Assembly: GCF_900105255.1 (NCBI RefSeq)
Contig: NZ_LT629763.1
Location: 1,612,001-1,676,000, forward strand
DNA: 64,000 nt
DNA from: Halopseudomonas sabulinigri
GTDB lineage: Bacteria; Pseudomonadota; Gammaproteobacteria; Pseudomonadales; Pseudomonadaceae
Reading direction: 5' to 3'
Positions 56,472 through 64,000 of this stretch are shown here, in pieces (within the stretch, counting starts at the first letter, position 1; each line of letters begins with the position of its first letter). The translations under genes and the position numbers were made by a program. The notes beneath the pieces are model-generated. The model had not been told where the DNA came from, made no database searches, and was given only the letters and a program-made list of their open reading frames with translations.

Positions 56472-58363
56472 AGCAGCACCTCGGCCAGGTTGCCCTTGCT
56501 CTCCAGCCAGGTCTTGCGGTCGCCTGAGCGCTTCTTCGCCAGCAGCATGTCCATCAGTTGCTCGGTATCCTGCGTATCATCGACGGTCAACTGCACCAGG
56601 CGCCGGGTATCCGGTGCCATGGTGGTTTCTCGCAACTGCAGCGGATTCATTTCACCCAGCCCCTTGAAGCGGGTTACCTGAACCTTGCCACGTTTGCCCT
56701 CGGCCTCGATGCGGTCAAGGATGCCCTGCTTTTCGGCGTCATCCAGCGCATAGTAGATATCCTTGCCAATATCCACACGATACAGCGGTGGCATGGCTAC
56801 AAAAACGTGACCCGCCTCAACCAATGGTCGGAAATGGCGCACGAAGAGCGCGCACAACAAGGTGGCGATGTGCAGCCCGTCGGAGTCCGCGTCGGCGAGG
56901 ATGCAGATCTTGCCGTAGCGCAACTGCTCCAGACTCACGGCGCCCGGATCAACGCCGATGGCCACGGCAATATCGTGCACCTCTTGCGAGCCGAGCACCT
57001 CTCCAGAGTCGACTTCCCAGGTATTCAGAATCTTGCCGCGCAACGGCATGATTGCCTGAAACTCCTTGTCTCGCGCCTGTTTGGCACTGCCACCGGCAGA
57101 GTCACCCTCAACCAGAAACAGCTCGGAACGGCGGGTATCCTGACCCACGCAATCGGCCAGCTTGCCCGGAAGCGCGGGCCCCTGAGTAATGCGCTTGCGC
57201 TCAATTTTCTTGCCGGCCTTGAGGCGACGCCCGGCGTGGCTGATCGCCAGTTCCGCCAACTGCAGGCCGATGTCGGCATGCTGATTCAGCCACAGGCTGA
57301 ACGCATCCTTGACCACGCCCGAGACAAAGGCCGCAGATTCACGGGAAGACAAGCGCTCCTTGGTCTGCCCGGAAAACTGCGCCTCGGCCATTTTCAGTGA
57401 CAGCACATAGCTGACCCGCTCCCAAATGTCTTCCGGCGCCAGTTTGACACCGCGCGGCAGCAGGTTACGGAACTCGCAGAACTCGCGAATCGCCTCCAGC
57501 AAGCCGGCGCGCAGACCATTGACGTGGGTGCCGCCCTGAGCCGTGGGAATCAGGTTGACGTAACTTTCCTGCACCAGCTCGCCACCCTCTGGCAGCCAGA
57601 ATACCGCCCAGTCAACCGCCTCCTTGCTGGAGGACAGACTGCCAGTGAAGGGTTCTTCCGGCAGCTTTGGCCATTCGGCACAGGCGTCTACCAGGTAGTC
57701 ACGCAGGCCGTCTTCGTAGTACCAACTGTGGGTTTCGCCACTTTGCCGGTCATCAAATTCAACTTTCAAACCCGGGCACAGCACGGCCTTGGCCTTGAGC
57801 AGGTGTTTCAGCCGCGCAATGCTGAACTTCGGCGAATCGAAGTAGCTGGGATCTGGCCAGAACATGACCGTGGTACCGGTATTGCGCTTGCCTACCGTGC
57901 CGGTCACTTCCAGCTCACGCACCTTCTCGCCACTCTCGAAGGCCATAGCGTATTCCTGACCATCGCGTTTGACCCGCACCTCGACGCGCAGCGACAGCGC
58001 GTTCACCACAGAGATGCCCACCCCGTGCAAGCCGCCGGAGAACTGGTAGTTCTTGTTGGAAAACTTACCGCCGGCATGCAGCCGCGTGAGAATCAGCTCG
58101 ACCCCGGAGACGCCCTCCTCGGGATGAATATCCACCGGCATACCGCGGCCATCGTCGCTGACTTCCAGCGCATTGTCCGCGTGCAGCGTTACGGTAATGG
58201 TTCGGGCATGCCCCGCCAGCGCCTCGTCAACGCTGTTATCAATGACTTCCTGCGCAAGGTGATTTGGGCGAGTGGTATCGGTGTACATACCGGGACGACG
58301 GCGAACCGGGTCCAGGCCGCTGAGTACTTCCAGCGCATCCGCGTTGTAGGTCGATTGGGACAT
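56468..58363 (-). CDS. parE: DNA topoisomerase IV subunit B
   Basis: 631 residues. GHKL ATPase domain (EVIDNSVDEALAGHA, VSDDGRGMPVDIHPEEG, FSGGLHGVGISVVNALS), transducer, and TOPRIM domain with LVEGDSAGGSAKQARDKEFQ and ADADSDGLHIATLL. The ATP-using subunit of topoisomerase IV. A YqiA-type esterase gene, which lies between parE and cpdA in P. aeruginosa, is missing here. Confidence 0.97.
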   Translation of the reverse strand: MSQSTYNADALEVLSGLDPVRRRPGMYTDTTRPNHLAQEVIDNSVDEALAGHARTITVTLHADNALEVSDDGRGMPVDIHPEEGVSGVELILTRLHAGGKFSNKNYQFSGGLHGVGISVVNALSLRVEVRVKRDGQEYAMAFESGEKVRELEVTGTVGKRNTGTTVMFWPDPSYFDSPKFSIARLKHLLKAKAVLCPGLKVEFDDRQSGETHSWYYEDGLRDYLVDACAEWPKLPEEPFTGSLSSSKEAVDWAVFWLPEGGELVQESYVNLIPTAQGGTHVNGLRAGLLEAIREFCEFRNLLPRGVKLAPEDIWERVSYVLSLKMAEAQFSGQTKERLSSRESAAFVSGVVKDAFSLWLNQHADIGLQLAELAISHAGRRLKAGKKIERKRITQGPALPGKLADCVGQDTRRSELFLVEGDSAGGSAKQARDKEFQAIMPLRGKILNTWEVDSGEVLGSQEVHDIAVAIGVDPGAVSLEQLRYGKICILADADSDGLHIATLLCALFVRHFRPLVEAGHVFVAMPPLYRVDIGKDIYYALDDAEKQGILDRIEAEGKRGKVQVTRFKGLGEMNPLQLRETTMAPDTRRLVQLTVDDTQDTEQLMDMLLAKKRSGDRKTWLESKGNLAEVLL

Positions 58364-58607
58364 GGTCTTGGCGGTTTTCCTTGTTCTTCATGCTGCGGCC
58401 GGCGCAACGGAGGCCGCTGGCACGCCGTACCCGACGGCTTTTCTGCGCGTCGGCATCTGCCACACGGTAATCTGCGACACATAGTATCTGTCCGGTGGCG
58501 CCACTGCCAATGGCTGCAGCGCACCTATCACCCGCTGACGAGAGCTGCGCAGAAAGCGCGAAGGCAAGCACGGCACACTGCGGGCAACCGGGGAAGTCAG
58601 GGCCGGC
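58364..58607. other. 244-base gap between parE and cpdA without a supported gene
   Basis: Open frames run through it on the minus strand, but none has a ribosome site or recognisable product. In P. aeruginosa an alpha/beta hydrolase (YqiA type) sits here; I see no hydrolase motif, so it was lost or moved. Confidence 0.5.
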
Positions 58608-59420
58608 TCAATAGCCTTCGGCATCGGGGTCGGGGAGGTAACTTCCGGGCGGCAGGCGCGAAACCCCGGTTTCCAACCGCCCATCGTCGTACAAACGCAA
58701 CCAGCGATAACCCGGCGCCAGCGTATCGGTGGCAAAATCTCTGCTATCCGCAGCGAACTGCACGCAGGTCGAGGGGGTGGCAAGTAGCCTGACACCTTGG
58801 CGCACCCGGTCAAATTCCTGATGCACGTGCCCCCACAGTACCGCCTTGACAGCGCTCTGACCGCTCAAGCGGTCGAACAGCGCAGCGGCATTGTGCAAGC
58901 CGATGGGCTGCATCCAGTCACAGCCGATGTCTACCGGATGGTGATGCAGGCACACCATAAGGTGCCGCTCGCCAGCGGTCGCCAACGCATCGTCCAGACG
59001 CTGCAGTTGGCTGTCGGCCAGATAGCCGGCTACCGAACCAGCAATGCTCGAATCCAGCAGCACGATCCGCCAGTTGCCGATATCGACCCAGTCGCGGCTC
59101 ATGCCCGAGGCATTACCCAGCCGCTGCATCAACTGCGCGTCGTCGTGATTGCCGGGAATCCAATGACAGGGCGCGGGCAGCCGCAGGCTGGCGCTGATAA
59201 AACGCCGATAGGCATCCTCGCTGCCATCCTGGGTAATGTCCCCGGTGGCCAGCACCAGATCCATGCGGGCTATTTCATGCAGTACCAGATCGATAACCGA
59301 ATTCAGACTGTCGAGCGTATCCAGCCCCAACAGATCGCCGCTATCGCGGGCGAACAGGTGGCTGTCGGTCAACTGCACTATGCAGACGTAATCGGTGCCT
59401 GCCGATTCTGCTAACGACAT
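58608..59420 (-). CDS. cpdA: 3',5'-cyclic-AMP phosphodiesterase CpdA
   Basis: 270 residues from the ATG at 59420 (MSLAESAGTDYVCIVQLTD), preceded by GGAG. Calcineurin-like metallophosphoesterase: LTDSHLF, ATGDITQDGSEDAY, IPGNHDD, CLHHHPVD and LWGHVHQEFD supply the two metal sites. It lowers cAMP and so tunes Vfr-dependent virulence and twitching genes in Pseudomonas. Upstream on the same strand are the DUF1249 gene and nudF, as in E. coli and P. aeruginosa. Confidence 0.96.
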   Translation of the reverse strand: MSLAESAGTDYVCIVQLTDSHLFARDSGDLLGLDTLDSLNSVIDLVLHEIARMDLVLATGDITQDGSEDAYRRFISASLRLPAPCHWIPGNHDDAQLMQRLGNASGMSRDWVDIGNWRIVLLDSSIAGSVAGYLADSQLQRLDDALATAGERHLMVCLHHHPVDIGCDWMQPIGLHNAAALFDRLSGQSAVKAVLWGHVHQEFDRVRQGVRLLATPSTCVQFAADSRDFATDTLAPGYRWLRLYDDGRLETGVSRLPPGSYLPDPDAEGY

Positions 59421-59513
59421 GGATACTCCATTCCTGATTTGCTTCCCGGCGCCAATCATGAACGCTGCCGCGAGCAGATTCCAGCGACTGAGTCACAGCA
59501 GCCGCGGCAGCGA

Positions 59514-59969
59514 TCACTGTACAAACGAGAACGGCTGCGCACTTTGACCATGTCGTTGACAGTAGCCAAGCCACTCACCGAGAAACTGATTGAGCTGGTA
59601 TTTCTCATCGGGCTGCAACATTTGCTCGTTGGGGTAAGGATAAACGCCACGGAAGCGCCGACTGTTATACGCCGCCACCACCTCGGCCAGGCCAGCGTCG
59701 TGATACAGGCGCACCTCCATACTTGGCGGCGTGACCCACTCGTGATTGCGCTCGTGCGCGAGCAGCAGCGTGGAAGTATAGCGGCAGCGTTCCAGCACGC
59801 GCATCTGCAACGCCTGCGGCTGACCATCGCCAGCATCGAGGGTAATGCGTCGTTCATCCTGCTCATGCATGGCCGGCATCAATTTGAGCAGACGCCAGTA
59901 ATTGGTTTCGCAGAGCGCTTGTAGGCCGATCAGATCTACGCGATAACGCGGCTTGCGTAATGCATTCAT
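59514..59969 (-). CDS. DUF1249 family protein (YqiB type)
   Basis: 151 residues from the ATG at 59969 (MNALRKPRYRVDLIGLQALC). Conserved segments: CETNYWRLLKLMP, YTSTLLLAHE, MEVRLYHDAGLAEVVAAYNSRRFRGVYPYPN, and QMLQPDEKYQLNQFLGEWL. The family is always near nudF and cpdA, but its function is unknown. The start overlaps the nudF stop by four bases, so the two are coupled. Confidence 0.9.
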   Translation of the reverse strand: MNALRKPRYRVDLIGLQALCETNYWRLLKLMPAMHEQDERRITLDAGDGQPQALQMRVLERCRYTSTLLLAHERNHEWVTPPSMEVRLYHDAGLAEVVAAYNSRRFRGVYPYPNEQMLQPDEKYQLNQFLGEWLGYCQRHGQSAQPFSFVQ

Positions 59970-60583
59970 GGCTGCGGGCCTGCGCTGGCGCGCAGCTGCG
60001 CGGCCTGCATCTCGAGCCATTGCAGCGCTATGATGGTCGCGGCATTGTCGATGCGTCCACTGGCCAGTGCCGCAACGGCTTCGGCGCGCGGCCACAGACT
60101 CACGCGAATGTCCTCACCCTCTTCTTCCAGCCCATGCACACCGCCGGCGCCACGGCTATCAACCGTCGCCAGATACAGGTGCACCAGCTCGTCGCTGCCA
60201 CCGGGTGACGGGAAATAACGGGTAATCGGGGTAAGCTTCAGCAGCTGCAGGCCGGCTTCTTCCTCGGCCTCGCGATGGGCCACCTGCTCGGGCGCTTCGT
60301 CCTTATCGATCAAACCAGCGACCAGCTCCAGCATCCAGGGCCGCTCGCTCTTGTCGATGGCGCCTATGCGCACCTGCTCGATCAGCACTACCCGGTCAAG
60401 CCAGGGATCATAAGGCAGCACGCACACCGCATCGTGACGCACAAAAAGCTCGCGTCGCAACGCCGGTCCCCAGCCGCCGTTGAATAGGCGATGGCGCAGG
60501 GTCAGCACATCCAGCCGGTAGAAACCCTTGAATCCGGTCTGCCGATCCAGCACCTCGACATCGGCACGGGTAAAGTCCGTCAC
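59966..60583 (-). CDS. nudF: ADP-ribose diphosphatase NudF
   Basis: 205 residues from a GTG at 60583 (then TDFTRADVEVLDRQTGF), with GGGGG upstream; the in-frame extension to 60739 has no family similarity. The Nudix box is complete: GLIDKDEAPEQVAHREAEEE, then AGL (G-x5-E-x7-RE-x2-EE-x-G). Hydrolyses ADP-ribose and related sugar nucleotides. First gene of nudF - DUF1249 - cpdA. Confidence 0.92.
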   Translation of the reverse strand: MTDFTRADVEVLDRQTGFKGFYRLDVLTLRHRLFNGGWGPALRRELFVRHDAVCVLPYDPWLDRVVLIEQVRIGAIDKSERPWMLELVAGLIDKDEAPEQVAHREAEEEAGLQLLKLTPITRYFPSPGGSDELVHLYLATVDSRGAGGVHGLEEEGEDIRVSLWPRAEAVAALASGRIDNAATIIALQWLEMQAAQLRASAGPQP

Positions 60584-60646
60584 ATAACCCCCAAGGGTTG
60601 TCGGCGACCAACGGCCGCAGCACAACCTGCGTGAACAGAGAATGAA

Positions 60647-60697
60647 GAGGCTCGCGGCGGGCCGGACAATGGTTGCCCGGAACCGCGACCAAGCCTC
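60647..60697. other. Structured palindromic element between thiC and nudF
   Basis: Nested inverted pairs: GAGGCT/AGCCTC outside, CGCGG/CCGCG next, CGGGC/GCCCG inside, in about 50 bases. It lies 64 bases upstream of the nudF GTG and about 70 past the thiC stop. It could be a REP-like element, an RNA leader of nudF or part of 3'-end processing of thiC. Confidence 0.45.
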
Positions 60698-60733
60698 TAA
60701 ACTCGCATATCTGCAGGGGCGACGGCAAGCTTT

Positions 60734-60760
60734 CGGCAACCAGTGTCCGACTGGCTGCCG
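60734..60760 (-). terminator. Hairpin after thiC
   Basis: On the minus strand CGGCAGCCAGT - CGGAC - ACTGGTTGCCG (one G-T pair), seven bases after the thiC stop. No T run, so termination is likely weak. Confidence 0.5.
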
Positions 60761-60766
60761 AGCATC

Positions 60767-62821
<2,055 letters not shown>

Positions 62822-62830
62822 GTCGGGCAC

Positions 62831-62859
62831 AGTCTAGAAGCTCACAGGCTCGCCAGCAA
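62831..62859 (-). promoter_or_regulatory. Promoter of thiC
   Basis: On the minus strand TTGCTG, 17 bases, TAGACT. It would start transcription right at the 5' edge of the TPP riboswitch. Confidence 0.5.
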
Positions 62860-63045
62860 GCCGCACAACAGCGCCGTTGTTTGCCGCTTTGAAAATCGCC
62901 GCGAGCCGGCCGATATCCACGTCGATTGTGCCCACTCATGCTGCCAAAACACTTTGTTCCGCCAGAGGTCCAATGCATTGCTTGACCACGGGACGCGCGC
63001 TCTTTAGCCTTGATTGATTATTCCAACCATGCGAAGGATCCATGC

Positions 63046-64000
63046 ATGCTGCGCCCCCTGTTTGCTGCCCTGTTGCTCGCCGGCGTTTCCGGCCATGCCG
63101 CTGCCAATACCGATCTGATGACAATCTACCAGGAAGCGCTGCTGAACAACGCCGACCTGGCCGCAGCGCAAGCCGATGCCCGGGCGCGTCAGGAAGCCCT
63201 GCCCCAGGCACGTTCGCAGCTGCTGCCCAACATCGGCATAGGCGCGGGAGCTACGCGTGAAGATCTCGAAATCGATGGCGTAGGTGGCGACGAGTACAAC
63301 ACGCACTACTATCAGGCCAGCCTGACCCAGCCGCTGTTCCGCGCCAATCGCTGGTTCGACTATCAATCGGCCAAATCCCTGAGCCAACAGGCCGAACTGG
63401 AATTCTCCGCGACCCAGCAGAACCTGATTCTGGAAGTCTCCCAGGCCTACTTCAACGTGCTGCGCGCCTCGGACAACCTGGCCACCGCCAAAGCCGAGGA
63501 AGATGCCTTTGAGCGCCAGCTGGAGCAGGCGCAAGAACGTTTTGACGTTGGCCTGTCCGCGCGCACCGATGTACTTGAAGCCCGCGCCGGTTACGACAGC
63601 TCACGCGCTGCCCGACTGACCGCCCAGACCAATCTGGATGTCAGCTACCAGGCTCTAACCCGGCTGACCAACCAGGATTACGACAGCCTGTATGGCATCA
63701 GCCACGAACTGCCGGTACTACCACCGGCGCCAGCCAACCTGCAGGAGTGGGTAGAAACCGCTTCGGCACAGAACCTCAACCTGCTGGCCTCACGTTATGC
63801 AATCAGCAGCGCCGAGGATGGCCTGCGCAGCAGCAAAGCTGGCTACGCCCCCGTGGTCGATGCCTTTGTGCGCTATAACGACACCAATGGCGGAGCCGAG
63901 ATTGCCCGTGCTGGCCAGACAGCCAACGACACCGCGCTGACCAGCTTCGGTGTAGAGCTGAGCATGCCGCTGTTCACCGGTGGCCTGACGACCTCGCAGG
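63046..64000 (+). CDS. tolC: TolC family outer-membrane channel protein, N-terminal part
   Basis: At least 318 residues, cut by the window edge. ATG at 63046 preceded by AAGGA. Signal peptide MLRPLFAALLLAGVSGHAAA, then repeated TolC features: LMTIYQEALLNNADLAAAQA, YYQASLTQPLFRANRW, AYFNVLRASDNLATAKAEED, RFDVGLSARTDVLEARA and VELSMPLFTGGL. TolC trimers form the outer-membrane exit duct for type I secretion and RND pumps. The P. aeruginosa gene next to thiC is opmH, the E. coli TolC-like member. Divergent from thiC. Confidence 0.95.
   Translation, partial: MLRPLFAALLLAGVSGHAAANTDLMTIYQEALLNNADLAAAQADARARQEALPQARSQLLPNIGIGAGATREDLEIDGVGGDEYNTHYYQASLTQPLFRANRWFDYQSAKSLSQQAELEFSATQQNLILEVSQAYFNVLRASDNLATAKAEEDAFERQLEQAQERFDVGLSARTDVLEARAGYDSSRAARLTAQTNLDVSYQALTRLTNQDYDSLYGISHELPVLPPAPANLQEWVETASAQNLNLLASRYAISSAEDGLRSSKAGYAPVVDAFVRYNDTNGGAEIARAGQTANDTALTSFGVELSMPLFTGGLTTSQ

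Noticed and set aside
57524-58792. Plus-strand open frame of 422 codons antisense to parE and cpdA
   Set aside because: A shadow across two well-supported genes; composition is not protein-like.

Overview
The window is a stretch of core chromosome from a gammaproteobacterium of the family Pseudomonadaceae. The evidence is gene order. From the left edge to about 11.1 kb it follows the Pseudomonas aeruginosa block accC - (secreted protein) - prmA - zinc-ribbon protein - dusB - fis - purH - purD - retS. From about 11.3 kb to the right edge it follows the block ygiQ - dnaB - rplI - rpsR - rpsF - rlmB - rnr - tRNA-Leu - purA - hisZ - hflC - hflK - hflX - hfq - miaA - mutL - amiB - tsaE - nnr - queG - orn - rsgA - motB - motA - HDOD gene - rhdA - psd - ... 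- fimX - serB - parC - parE - cpdA - nudF - thiC - tolC. The moderately high GC, and the departures from P. aeruginosa noted below, suggest a less typical lineage such as Halopseudomonas (the P. pertucinogena group). That placement is inference. I see no insertion sequence, prophage, CRISPR array, defence island or rRNA gene.

Layout. 0-11 kb: end of accC, a small secreted protein, L11 methyltransferase, dusB-fis, the IMP and GAR steps of purine synthesis, and the hybrid sensor kinase RetS. About 11.1-11.3 kb: the join between two blocks that lie apart in P. aeruginosa, containing an unannotated 33-codon reading frame. 11.3-20.7 kb (minus strand): ygiQ, dnaB, the rpsF-rpsR-DUF2232-rplI ribosomal operon with an S6:S18-type leader, rlmB and rnr. 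20.8-21 kb: tRNA-Leu(CAG) with its own promoter and terminator. 21.5-34.4 kb (minus strand): purA-hisZ, then the long hfq/amiB superoperon (nnr-tsaE-amiB-mutL-miaA-hfq-hflX-hflK-hflC). 34.5-42.7 kb: queG, orn, rsgA, motAB, an HDOD protein, rhdA and psd. 42.7-45.4 kb: epmA, efp and epmB, a complete beta-lysylation module for elongation factor P at a position where P. aeruginosa has nothing. 45.7-52.6 kb: a PilZ-like protein, FimX, SerB and an AhpA/Smp-type membrane protein. 52.6-63 kb (minus strand): parC, an aspartic protease, an esterase-like protein, parE, cpdA, a DUF1249 protein, nudF, and thiC behind a TPP riboswitch. At the right edge is the start of an outer-membrane TolC.

How it works together. 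Most genes are housekeeping: purine supply, tRNA and ribosome modification, replication and decatenation, RNA turnover, and membrane protease control. Several signalling genes sit among them: RetS, FimX with a PilZ-like partner, the HDOD protein next to motAB, and the cAMP phosphodiesterase CpdA. In relatives these govern motility, twitching and lifestyle switching. The most distinctive features are the EpmA/EpmB/EF-P module, the degenerate cyclic-di-GMP domains of FimX, a cyclase-like tail on the AhpA-type protein, two convergent gene pairs whose stop codons abut as TGATCA, and several strong RNA structures. I found no clearly new multi-gene system; the items under findings are the best leads.
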